Source: CAIXZV01 sp037446495
GTDB lineage: Bacteria > Chloroflexota > Limnocylindria > Limnocylindrales > CSP1-4
Direction of reading: 5' to 3'
Length of the DNA stretch: 48,436 nucleotides
Assembly (NCBI GenBank): GCA_037446495.1
Contig: JBBIIL010000014.1
Span: 1 to 48,436 of the forward strand
Shown: one piece after another, positions 24,504-33,172 of the stretch
Layout: each line of letters opens with the position of its first letter
Position numbering within the stretch: position 1 is the first letter of the stretch
Notes under the pieces: generated by a model
Told to the model about the DNA's origin: nothing
What the model saw: the letters and a program-made list of their open reading frames with translations, nothing else
The model's database searches: none
Position numbers and translations under genes: made by a program

Positions 24504-25223
24504 GTGACGTCCCTCCTCCTGTTGGCCGCCGGACTCGTCGCGTTTGCCGTCGGCTGGCTCCTCGTCCGGCGCCTCGGGGAGCGCGCTCGCGTCGGCCGGA
24601 TCCTCGCGTCCACGCCGGTCGTGCCCGTCGACGAGGCCGTGCGACTCGCCGGCGGCGCCCCACGGTATGTCGGTGTGGGCGGGCGCCTGGAGAGCGACCA
24701 CGAGTTCCTCGACGAGCAGGAGCGCCCCCTGGTCCTCCGGCGCTCGCGGCTGGAGCTCCGCACGGGGTCGCGCTGGCGCACGGTGACCGACAACCGCCAA
24801 GTCGTCCCGTTCGGGCTCGCCGGCGGCCTCGCATCGATCGCCGTCGACGGCGAGGCACTGGACGCGGGCCTGATCGTGATGATCCGCGAGTCGGAGGGGA
24901 CCGCGGGCGAAATCCCCGACCGCGTCCCCGAGGGCACGCCCGCCAGCGTGCCGGCGCGCCTCCGCGTGGAGTTGCTGAGCAGCGTGGAGCATGCACTGGC
25001 CCTCGGCGTCCCGACTGCGGGACCCGACGGCCAGCCGATGCTGCGCCCTGGGCTCGGCCGCCCCCTGATCCTCACAACACTGGAGCCCGGGGAGGCGATG
25101 CGCGTGCTCGCCGCCGACCACAGGACCTCGACGCGGGCCGGCGCCGTGCTCATGGCCGGCGGACTGGCCGCTGCAGTCGCCGGGCTTGTCTGGACCGTGG
25201 TCAGTGCGGTGGCCCGATCGTGA
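24504..25223 (+). CDS. Two-TM membrane protein, possibly GIDE-like
   Basis: 239 residues with a hydrophobic N-terminus (SLLLLAAGLVAFAVGWLLV) and a hydrophobic C-terminus (AGAVLMAGGLAAAVAGLVWTVV) around a soluble domain of about 170 residues with beta-rich segments (YVGVGGRLESD; LVLRRSRLELRTGSRWRTV; DNRQVVPFGL). The layout (TM, beta domain, TM, with a VPFGL-type strand) resembles the GIDE-domain proteins of other bacteria, but the similarity is weak. An in-frame ATG at 24474 exists; the TATCAT box favours GTG at 24504. The next gene starts on the stop codon, so the two proteins may act together. Confidence 0.7.
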   Translation: MTSLLLLAAGLVAFAVGWLLVRRLGERARVGRILASTPVVPVDEAVRLAGGAPRYVGVGGRLESDHEFLDEQERPLVLRRSRLELRTGSRWRTVTDNRQVVPFGLAGGLASIAVDGEALDAGLIVMIRESEGTAGEIPDRVPEGTPASVPARLRVELLSSVEHALALGVPTAGPDGQPMLRPGLGRPLILTTLEPGEAMRVLAADHRTSTRAGAVLMAGGLAAAVAGLVWTVVSAVARS

Positions 25224-25489
25224 CGGTTGGCCTGCGGCTTGTCCGTTCCACCACGCCGCTGATCGCCGCCGCCGTGTGGCTGCTCGCTGCCGCCACCGCC
25301 ATGGCCGACTCGCCCGCCCCGACAGCGGCGGCGATCGGCGACCCGCGGGCCGGGCAGAGCGCGGGCTTCGCCGGCAACCCCGGCCTCGCGATCGCGATCG
25401 TGGTGCTGATCGCCGTCGCGGCCGTGTCGATCACGCTGGTCTGGGTCCGCGCCACGGGCGGCCCGGCCGACCCCGCAGGTGATCGCTGA
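25220..25489 (+). CDS. Small secreted/membrane protein
   Basis: 89 residues. GTG overlaps the previous stop (GTGA), indicating translational coupling. It has a signal peptide (TPLIAAAVWLLAAATAMADS) and one later membrane helix (LAIAIVVLIAVAAVSITLVWV). No known domain. It is probably a partner of the preceding membrane protein. Confidence 0.65.
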   Translation: MTVGLRLVRSTTPLIAAAVWLLAAATAMADSPAPTAAAIGDPRAGQSAGFAGNPGLAIAIVVLIAVAAVSITLVWVRATGGPADPAGDR

Positions 25490-25506
25490 CCGGACGCTCC
25501 CGGTCA
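25487..25506 (+). terminator. Hairpin overlapping stop codon
   Basis: TGACCGG and CCGGTCA form a perfect 7-bp stem with a 6-base loop, starting at the TGA stop. No T-run follows. The 103 bases to the next gene hold an 8-bp palindrome GCAATTGC (25573-25580), nothing else recognisable. Confidence 0.45.
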
Positions 25507-25609
25507 CGCGGCGCCGGAGCCGTGGCCGTCCCCGGTGGTGGCCGCGCCAGAAATGAGAGGAACGTCCTATTGGCAATTGCTGTGAGGTCGTGGACGCTGT
25601 GCCCGCACG

Positions 25610-28501
25610 ATGCTACCCAAATCCCACACTCCGCAGGCGACGTCGCCGAGACCGTCCCGTCCCGGAGACGCCACCCTGACCGTCACGAAAGCCGCGCGCG
25701 TGCTCGGCGTTCATCCGAACACCATCAGGGCGTGGAGCGACGCAGGACGCCTGCGCTGTTTTCGGATCAACGACCGCGGCGACCGCCGTTACCGACTGAC
25801 CGACCTCCACCGCTTCCTCGCCGCGGCAGCCTCGGATTCCGACACCGTCGCCGGCGAGCCGATCGTCGGAGGCGGACGGCCCGCGCGTCACGGAGCCGCA
25901 CTCCACGCCACGCTGGGCGAGACGTCGGCCGGGGTGGATCTTCTGGCCGACCTCGCCGAGGTGGCGTCGTTCCCCAGCGGCCTCGACCCGGCCCTCGACG
26001 AGGCCTGCCGCCGCATCCGCGCCGCCACGGGCGCCGCCCTCGTGGGGGTCTGGGAGCGCCGGCCGGGCGGCCTGGTCCCGCGTGCGACCGTCACCGAAGG
26101 CGGCCCGGACCCGGTGATGCGCAGGGTCCCGCAGGACAGGAATGTGCTGACGCTCGCGCTGGACTCGCCCGAGCCCATCCACGCTCGCCCGGGCGCCGCC
26201 GGCCCGCTGCCGCTGCTGGGACTCGGCACCGACGAGCTGGTCGTCCGGATCCCCGGTGGCGAGTCGCCGTGGGGCGTGCTCGTCCTGGCCGGCGCGATGC
26301 AGCTGGGTCCCGACGACGGGCGGCGGCTGGCCGTCGCCATCGCCCGCACGCTGGGCGTGATCGTCCGGGGGGCCGCCGCTTCCGAGCAGGCCGCCGGCCG
26401 ACTGCGACGCTCCGAGGCGCTGCGCCGGGTGGCCACGGACCTTGCGTCTCGCCTGGACGTTGGCGACGTCGTGCGCGACCTGTGCGACCACGCCCGGGTC
26501 CTGTTCGGCGCGGACAGGGTTGCGGTCGTCCTCCACGACCGCGACGGGCGGATCTCCGTCCCCAGCAGCATCGGCTTCTCGGCCGCGTTCCTCGACCTCG
26601 CTCGCGAGATTGAGGAGACGCGCTCGGGCCAGCGCGATGCGCCGAGCCGACGGCCGACCCTCCTGCTCGGCGGATACAGCACGCGCTCGATCAACCCGAT
26701 CCGGGCCGCCGGGATCCAAGAGGGCGTGGACACGCTCCTCCTCTCGCCGATCGTGGACGGCCACGAGCTCCACGCCACGATGTACCTGGGCCACGACCGC
26801 CCGTTCCGCTGGCGCGAAGTGGACCTGGACGCGGTCGAGGCGCTCGCGGGCGACGCCGCGATCGCCATCCGGTCGGCGCGGACCTTCGGGCGCATGGCCA
26901 CCTGGGCCGCCCAGCTCCAGGCCATCCAGCGCCTTGGCGCACGCCTCTCGGGTCTGACCACCGAGCAGGAGGTCGGCCACGCGATCGCGACCGAGCTCCG
27001 CCAGCTCATCGAGTACGACAACGTCCGCGTCTACCGCGTGCGCGGCGCCACGCTGTTCCCGGTGGCGTGGCTGGGCCTGTCTGCCGACTACACCGACGAG
27101 AAGGTGGACGACCTCACGGTTCAGGTGGGCGAGGGCATCACCGGCTGGGTTGCCCGCTTCCGCGTCCCGCAGGTCGTGGACGACAGCGCGAACGATCCGC
27201 GGGCCCTGACGATCCCGGGGACCAAGCCCGACGCCGACGAGTCGATGCTGCTCGCGCCGATGGTCCACGAGGGAATCTGCCTCGGCGTCGTGGTGCTCGC
27301 CTACGGCGCCCTGCGCCACTTCACCGAGGATGACCTGCGGCTCCTCGTGATCTACGCGTCGTTTGCCGCCCAGTCCATGGCCAACGCCGACGCCACCGAG
27401 CGCCTGCGCGAGCAGGCCGATGCCCTCGAGCGCCAGCTGCGCGCCCAGCGCGAACTGCTCGGCACCACCGAGGCCATCCTGACGACGCTTGACTCGCGCG
27501 CGGTGCTCGACCAGATCACGAGCCGCCTCGGTGCCCTGATCGCCTGCGACAACATGGCGATCGAGATCGTGGATCGAGTGTCCGGCCTGCTCAAGCCTCT
27601 GACGGCCCGCGGCATCCACGAGAAGGACTACCTCCAGCCGTGGGAACCGGGCGAGACCGGCCTCGCACCGTGGGTTGTCGAGCACAACGAACCGGTCCTG
27701 GTCGAGGACGAGCTGATCGACTCGCGCGTCAACCGGTTCCGCAGCGGGCCGGTTGCGGGCAGCCTGATCGTCGTGCCGCTGCTGGGCCCCAAGTCCGCGG
27801 CGGGCGTGCTCACCCTCGAGCGCCTCGGCCACAGCAGCCCGTTCTCCGCCGAGGAGTTCGAACTCGTCAAGCTGTTCGCCGCGCAGGTCTCGATCGCCCT
27901 CCGCAATGCCGAGATGTTCCAGGCGATCGAGACCCGAGCCGCGACGGACGGCCTGACCGGCCTGTTCAACCACCTCGCGTTCAAGCAGCGCCTGGACCAG
28001 GCAGTCGCGTCGGGCGAGCCGTTCGGCCTGGTGATGATCGACCTCGACGAGTTCAGCTCGTTCAACGAGACCGAGGAGCTGCACCAGGACGGCGACCGCG
28101 TCCTGCGCGAGATCGGCTCGGGCATCGGCGGCGCAGCCCGCGAGACGGATGCCGTCTTCCGCTACGGTGGCGACGAGTTCGCCGTGCTGCTCCCGCACAG
28201 CGACTCGGGGGGCCTCGCGCTGGCGGCCGGGCGCATCCGGTCGGCGATTCTCGCCGTCGGCGGCACCGGCTCGCGCTGGGGCGCGCTGGGCCTCAAGGTT
28301 TCCGCCTCCATCGGCACGGCGTCGTTCCCGGTGGACGGCGCCGATGCCGACGACGTGCTGCTGGCCGCCGACCGCGCGTGTCGCGTCGCCAAGCTGAAGG
28401 GCGGCGACCGCGTGTGCACCGCCGCCGAGGGCCTGGCAGTGGCGGACCGCTACACGCTCTCGGAGCCGACCCCGGTCGACGAGCCCACGATCGTCGAGTA
28501 G
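25610..28501 (+). CDS. HTH-GAF(4)-GGDEF diguanylate cyclase
   Basis: 963 residues. The N-terminal MerR/excisionase-type winged HTH (about 22-75: VTKAARVLGVHPNTIRAWSD) is followed by about four GAF-type sensor domains (roughly 100-250, 265-425, 430-600, 610-770; the first is degenerate) with short helical linkers. A C-terminal GGDEF domain (about 780-945) has the active motif YGGDEF (852-857), DLDEFSSFN for metal and guanine binding, and an RETD inhibitory I-site in the correct register. It should make cyclic di-GMP and also bind DNA. ATG at 25610 is used; a strong ribosome site is not seen. No membrane segment, so cytoplasmic. Confidence 0.9.
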   Translation: MLPKSHTPQATSPRPSRPGDATLTVTKAARVLGVHPNTIRAWSDAGRLRCFRINDRGDRRYRLTDLHRFLAAAASDSDTVAGEPIVGGGRPARHGAALHATLGETSAGVDLLADLAEVASFPSGLDPALDEACRRIRAATGAALVGVWERRPGGLVPRATVTEGGPDPVMRRVPQDRNVLTLALDSPEPIHARPGAAGPLPLLGLGTDELVVRIPGGESPWGVLVLAGAMQLGPDDGRRLAVAIARTLGVIVRGAAASEQAAGRLRRSEALRRVATDLASRLDVGDVVRDLCDHARVLFGADRVAVVLHDRDGRISVPSSIGFSAAFLDLAREIEETRSGQRDAPSRRPTLLLGGYSTRSINPIRAAGIQEGVDTLLLSPIVDGHELHATMYLGHDRPFRWREVDLDAVEALAGDAAIAIRSARTFGRMATWAAQLQAIQRLGARLSGLTTEQEVGHAIATELRQLIEYDNVRVYRVRGATLFPVAWLGLSADYTDEKVDDLTVQVGEGITGWVARFRVPQVVDDSANDPRALTIPGTKPDADESMLLAPMVHEGICLGVVVLAYGALRHFTEDDLRLLVIYASFAAQSMANADATERLREQADALERQLRAQRELLGTTEAILTTLDSRAVLDQITSRLGALIACDNMAIEIVDRVSGLLKPLTARGIHEKDYLQPWEPGETGLAPWVVEHNEPVLVEDELIDSRVNRFRSGPVAGSLIVVPLLGPKSAAGVLTLERLGHSSPFSAEEFELVKLFAAQVSIALRNAEMFQAIETRAATDGLTGLFNHLAFKQRLDQAVASGEPFGLVMIDLDEFSSFNETEELHQDGDRVLREIGSGIGGAARETDAVFRYGGDEFAVLLPHSDSGGLALAAGRIRSAILAVGGTGSRWGALGLKVSASIGTASFPVDGADADDVLLAADRACRVAKLKGGDRVCTAAEGLAVADRYTLSEPTPVDEPTIVE

Positions 28502-28565
28502 CGGCGCTCGTCACCGCCGTCACGCGGTTTACGTCAGAATCGGGCCATCTCGCCGGAGACCAGGA

Positions 28566-29087
28566 ATGCCCGCTCAACGCCCCATGCGCCACCACCTCGC
28601 CGCCGCCGTGGCGCTCGTCGTGGTCGCTGCGTCGCTCGGCGGGTGCCTCCAGATGGCCTCGCGCCCGACGCCGACCCCCCTGCCCACGCCGCTCCCGTCC
28701 CCGTCCCCCCTGCCGACGCCAACGCCCACCCCCGGTCCGGCGACCCCGACACCGATGCCGACCTTCACCACGTACACGGTGAGGCCAGGGGACAGCCTCA
28801 CGAGCATCGCGCGCAAGTTCCGCACGACGCCGCGCTCGCTCGCGTACTGGAACCGTGACACGTACCGAAGTCTGGACCCCGAGTCGGCCAAGTACGCGCC
28901 GAACAACCTCCAGGTGGGCTGGGTCCTCAAGGTGCTGCCCGGCGGGCTCTACTCGCCGCCGCCCGCCGCCACCGACTCCGGGCTGGACGTGACGCCCGCA
29001 CCGACCGAGTACCTGGGGCCGCCGACGGCGCCGCCGTCCGGCAGCCCGGGCCCGTCCGTCGCGCCGAGCGCCTCGCCGGGCGGGTAG
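28566..29087 (+). CDS. LysM-domain lipoprotein
   Basis: 173 residues. Signal and lipobox LVVVAASLGGC (lipid Cys about residue 27) precede a Pro/Thr-rich linker (about 32-66) and one LysM domain (about 68-125: YTVRPGDSLTSIARKF ... VGWVLKVLPGG) that binds peptidoglycan or chitin-like sugars. A Pro/Ser-rich tail follows. It probably sits on the outer face of the membrane and touches the cell wall. Two in-frame ATGs (28566, 28584) are possible; AGGA lies just before the first. Confidence 0.85.
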   Translation: MPAQRPMRHHLAAAVALVVVAASLGGCLQMASRPTPTPLPTPLPSPSPLPTPTPTPGPATPTPMPTFTTYTVRPGDSLTSIARKFRTTPRSLAYWNRDTYRSLDPESAKYAPNNLQVGWVLKVLPGGLYSPPPAATDSGLDVTPAPTEYLGPPTAPPSGSPGPSVAPSASPGG

Positions 29088-29226
29088 GGCACGGTCCAGC
29101 CGACCGACTCGGATGCTCGAGCGTTCAGTCCACCCGCTGCGCGAGCGTCCGCCGTCCGGGCCGAGTGCGGCGCCGTTACGTTGCCGAGTGCGGCGACACG
29201 AGTGCGGCGCCGATGCTCCGAGCGGC

Positions 29227-29232
29227 TATCCT
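29227..29232 (+). promoter_or_regulatory. -10 box, leaderless start of C26 hydrolase
   Basis: TATCCT, 7 bases before the ATG at 29240. The 152-base region before it holds repeated GAGTGCGGCG units (29164, 29187, 29200) and no gene. Confidence 0.55.
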
Positions 29233-29239
29233 GCGCGTC

Positions 29240-29983
29240 ATGTCGGCTGCTGCCCGCGCGCCCCGGATCGTCGTGACGCTCACGGTCGCCGCCGCCCAGT
29301 CGGAGCCCGACCTCGCGGTGCGCAAGAACGCGCTGTACCTCGACTCGGTGATGCGCCACGGCGCAACCGCCATCCCGCTCGACGCCACCTCGTCCGCGCA
29401 GCAGCGCGGGGCCGCGTTCGCACAGATGGACGGCCTGCTGCTGTCCGGCGGCGCCGACTTGGACCCGGCCCGCTACGGCCGGCCGAACGACGGGTCTCGG
29501 GCCACGGAACCGGACCGCGACGAGCTCGAGGCCGCCGCCTGGGCCGTCGCCGACGCGCGCGGCATCCCCGTGCTGGGGATCTGCCGCGGGCTCCAGGCGA
29601 TGAACGCCTTCGCGGGCGGCGTGCTGCTCCAGGACGTGGGCGGCCACCGGGGCCCTGCCTGGGGCCATGGCCCGGCGCTGACCCACGCGATCGACCTGGT
29701 CCCGGGCACGGCCACCGCGCGCATCCTGGATCCCGGCGCATCGGGCATCCCGCTCGTCGTCAACAGCTACCACCACCAGGCAGTGCGCCCCGCCGACCTT
29801 GCTCCCGCATTCACGGCGACGGCCTTCGCGCACAGCCCGGCGGGCCTGATCGTGGAGGCGCTCGAGGGCGCTGTCGGGCCGTGGCGGATGGCTGTCCAGT
29901 GCCACGCCGAGCGCACCGAGTCCACGCCGCGGGCCTTCGAGGCCCTGTTCGCGGCCTTCGTGGATGCCAGCCGGATCCGCTAG
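29240..29983 (+). CDS. Peptidase C26 / gamma-Glu-GABA hydrolase-like
   Basis: 247-residue class I glutamine amidotransferase-like hydrolase (PuuD family), which cleaves gamma-glutamyl amides. The nucleophile is C115 in GICRGLQAMN and the oxyanion strand is GLLLSGGADLDP. The His-Glu part reads VQCHAERTES (H222, E224) instead of the usual VQWHPE, so the dyad is kept but its surroundings differ. It may serve polyamine or GABA breakdown. Start ATG 29240 is fixed by the TATCCT box 7 bases upstream; a longer in-frame start at 29165 is less likely. Confidence 0.87.
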   Translation: MSAAARAPRIVVTLTVAAAQSEPDLAVRKNALYLDSVMRHGATAIPLDATSSAQQRGAAFAQMDGLLLSGGADLDPARYGRPNDGSRATEPDRDELEAAAWAVADARGIPVLGICRGLQAMNAFAGGVLLQDVGGHRGPAWGHGPALTHAIDLVPGTATARILDPGASGIPLVVNSYHHQAVRPADLAPAFTATAFAHSPAGLIVEALEGAVGPWRMAVQCHAERTESTPRAFEALFAAFVDASRIR

Positions 29984-29998
29984 GCGGCAGGTCCACGA

Positions 29999-30045
29999 CG
30001 GCTGCAGCCGACCCGCTGCAGACGCCACACCGGGCGCCGCCCCGG
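29999..30045. terminator. Inverted repeats between convergent genes
   Basis: The 12-bp palindrome CGGCTGCAGCCG (29999-30010) and a GC-rich hairpin CCGGGCGCCGCCCCGG (30030-30045) lie between convergent stop codons. No T-runs. Confidence 0.35.
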
Positions 30046-30056
30046 ACGCCTGACCG

Positions 30057-30811
<755 letters not shown>

Positions 30812-30812
<1 letters not shown>

Positions 30813-31756
30813 CACGGGGCCGCCTGCCCGCCGCGCGCTCGACCGAGCGCACTGGCAACCTGCGTGGCCGAGCCGCTGACGCCGCCACGCCCGCGTCGGG
30901 CCTCGCGTGCCACGAGCCAGTCGGTGAGCCGTGCCAGCGGGATCGTCACCACGAGGAACACGAGGGCCACCGCGAGGTAGGGCGTGAAGTTGAAGTTCGC
31001 CGCCTCGACGATCTGCGACTGGCGGAAGATCTCGATGACGCCGATGTAGGACACGAGCACCGTGTCCTTCTGCAGGCCGATGAAGTCGTTGAGCAGCGGC
31101 GGGACCACCCGCCGGATCGCCTGGGGCAGCACCACGTGGCGCAGCGCCTGCGCCTGCGAGAGCCCCAGCGAGCGGGCGGCCGCAGCCTGGCTGGGGTGGA
31201 TGGACGCGATGCCCGCCCGGTACACCTCAGACACGTAGGCCGAGTAGATCAGGGTGAGGGCAACCACGGCGTACAGGAACGGGTCCGTGGGCACGCCCGG
31301 CAGGTTGAGCCCGGGGATGCCGAAGCCGAGGATGTAGATCACCAGCACCCCGGGGAGCGCCCGGAAGGTGTCCACGTAGATCGTCGCCATGAGGCGCGCC
31401 GGGAACAGCACGGACGACGTGGACGATCGGACGACCGCGAGGCCCAGGGCAAGGACGAGGATCAGCACCTCGGCGATGAGGAACAGCTGGACGTTGACGA
31501 GGAACGCCGACGCGATGCCCGGCAGGGACGACCAGAAGATGTCCTTGTCGAAGAAGCTCGACTGGACGGCGGGCCAGCCGGGCGAGTTGACGACGATGGA
31601 GACGATGACGCCGAAGACGAGGACCGTGCTGCCGAGCGCGACCAGCGTGGAGCGGAGCGCGCTCCCCCGGTCGTCGCTGCGGCGGCGGGAGCGCGAGCCG
31701 GGGAGGCCGGCGGGGCCTCCCCGGTCAGGTGCGCCGGGTCCACCGAGGGCGGTCAT
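30812..31756 (-). CDS. Polar amino-acid ABC importer, permease
   Basis: 314-residue permease of the HisM/GlnP (HEQRo/His-Glu-Gln-Arg-opine) type. It has a charged 35-residue start, then several membrane helices and the EAA loop RSLGLSQAQALRHVVLPQAI, with FIGLQKDTVLVSYIGVIEI typical of the family. Only one permease gene is present, so it should work as a homodimer. The ATG lies 19 bases after the binding-protein stop. Confidence 0.92.
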
Positions 31757-31775
31757 CGGCGGCGGGCTGCGAGGG

Positions 31776-32777
31776 TCAGGGCTGGAGGACCGGGGCGTTC
31801 GCCTTGTCGGCCAGCCAGGTCTTCGTGATCTGGGCGAGCGAGCCGTCTGCGGTGATGGCCTGGATCGCCTGGTTGACGCAGCCCGTCAACGGCGAGCCCT
31901 TGCCCAGCACCAGGCTGAAGTGCTCGGCCGTGGGGCCCTGCTGGACCGGGAACTGGCCGACGATGCTCGCCAGCGGGTTGTAGTTCTTGTCCACGAGCTG
32001 CGCCGCCGTGATGTAGAAGGCCGTCGGCAGGTCCACGACGAGGCCGTCGATCTGCTTGGCCTGGAGTGCCTTGATGGCGGCGTCGTTGCTGTTGTAGACG
32101 CTGATCTGGCTGCTGGGAACCTGGATCGTGTTCTTGATCGTGTCGTACGCCGTCGTGCCGACCTGGGCGCCGAACTTGAAGGTCTTCATCCCGGCGATCG
32201 AGGTGACGCTCCCGAGCGCGTTGCCCTTCATGGCCACCACGGACTGGGCGACGAAGTAGTACCCGTCGCTGAGGTCAACGGCCTTCGCGCGGGCATCCGT
32301 GTAGGACACCTGGGCAAGGTAGAAGTCGAACGGCTTGGCACCCGGCTGATAGCTGTTGTCGAACGGCACGACGATCCACTTGACCTGGCCGGTCGCGAAG
32401 CCCAGCTGCGTGGCCACCGCGTAGGCGACCGCGGACTCGAAGCCCTGCTGGTTGGTGGGATCGCCGAGCTGCCAGGGGCTCGGGTTGGGGCTCGACGCCG
32501 CGAAGTACGGCGGGTACGCCGGGTTGTCGGTGCCGATCGTGAGGGTGCCCGCGGTCTTGAGCGTCAGGTTGGCCGGCGCGCAGGCGTTGGGCGTGGGGGC
32601 GGGCGTGGCCGCCAGGCTGGGCGCGGTGGACGCCGCGGCTTCGGACGGTGCGGCCGTGGGCGCCGTGCTCGGCACGGGCGTGGAGGACGCGAGCGGCGTC
32701 GCGGCCGGGGCCGAGGTGCAGGCCGCGACGAGCGCGGCGGCGATGGCGAGGCCTGCGAGGACCTTCGGGGTGCGCAT
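31776..32777 (-). CDS. Polar amino-acid binding lipoprotein
   Basis: 333 residues. Lipoprotein signal LAGLAIAAALVAAC (lipid Cys20), an Ala/Pro/Ser linker to about residue 63, then a family 3 solute-binding domain (TLTIGTDNPAYPPYF; FDFYLAQVSYTDARAKAVDLSD; IDGLVVDLPTAFY). It delivers the amino acid to the permease. First gene of the three-gene operon, with AGGAG about 14 bases upstream of the ATG. Confidence 0.93.
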   Translation of the reverse strand: MRTPKVLAGLAIAAALVAACTSAPAATPLASSTPVPSTAPTAAPSEAAASTAPSLAATPAPTPNACAPANLTLKTAGTLTIGTDNPAYPPYFAASSPNPSPWQLGDPTNQQGFESAVAYAVATQLGFATGQVKWIVVPFDNSYQPGAKPFDFYLAQVSYTDARAKAVDLSDGYYFVAQSVVAMKGNALGSVTSIAGMKTFKFGAQVGTTAYDTIKNTIQVPSSQISVYNSNDAAIKALQAKQIDGLVVDLPTAFYITAAQLVDKNYNPLASIVGQFPVQQGPTAEHFSLVLGKGSPLTGCVNQAIQAITADGSLAQITKTWLADKANAPVLQP

Positions 32778-32814
32778 GTGGATCCGTCTCTCTCCTGCTG
32801 GGTGTGCCCGTTGA

Positions 32815-32820
32815 AGTGTA
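32815..32820 (-). promoter_or_regulatory. Candidate -10 box of amino-acid importer operon
   Basis: TACACT on the minus strand, 37 bases upstream of the ATG at 32777. A small inverted repeat GTCCA-CGAA-TGGAC (32863-32876) lies above it and could be an operator. Confidence 0.4.
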
Positions 32821-32886
32821 CCGGCCATGCGTGGGCGGGCAGGGTCGTCGCGCTCGGCGAATGTCCACGAATGGACGCCGGACGTG

Positions 32887-32924
32887 CCGAAGCGAGGCCG
32901 GGAGGAGGATCGGCCTCGCTTCGG
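32887..32924. repeat. 14-bp perfect inverted repeat
   Basis: CCGAAGCGAGGCCG and its exact complement CGGCCTCGCTTCGG flank a 10-base loop. It lies in the 395-base divergent intergenic region 32778-33172, which otherwise holds no gene. It may insulate transcription or act as an operator; there is no T-run. Confidence 0.6.
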
Positions 32925-33160
32925 GGGCTTGCGCGTCGGGACGGCTGGAGGGATCGACCGCCACGACCGCTCGCCTGTCTGGTGCGTCCCCGCATCTCTC
33001 GGTGCGGCGACGCAACCATGCACGCGCCCGGCTGGTCTCGCGATGGCTCGTGAGTCCCATGCCATGGGTACTTCGGGCGCGCGGACGGGTGGCGGGGACC
33101 GCCGCACCCCGTCTCCAGCGAGGCGCCCTCCCGCCGCTCGGGTAGATGCCGCAGCCTCGC

Positions 33161-33166
33161 TATGCT
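33161..33166 (+). promoter_or_regulatory. -10 box, leaderless start of 33173 gene
   Basis: TATGCT, 6 bases before the GTG at 33173. Confidence 0.55.
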
Positions 33167-33172
33167 CATGGG

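Noticed and set aside
24226..24507. A 93-codon plus-strand frame in the intergenic region
   Set aside because: No ribosome site, no recognisable motif, and it overlaps promoter-like elements for the next gene.
25613..28198. An 861-codon minus-strand frame antisense to the GGDEF protein
   Set aside because: The plus-strand frame has recognisable HTH, GAF and GGDEF motifs; the antisense frame has none.
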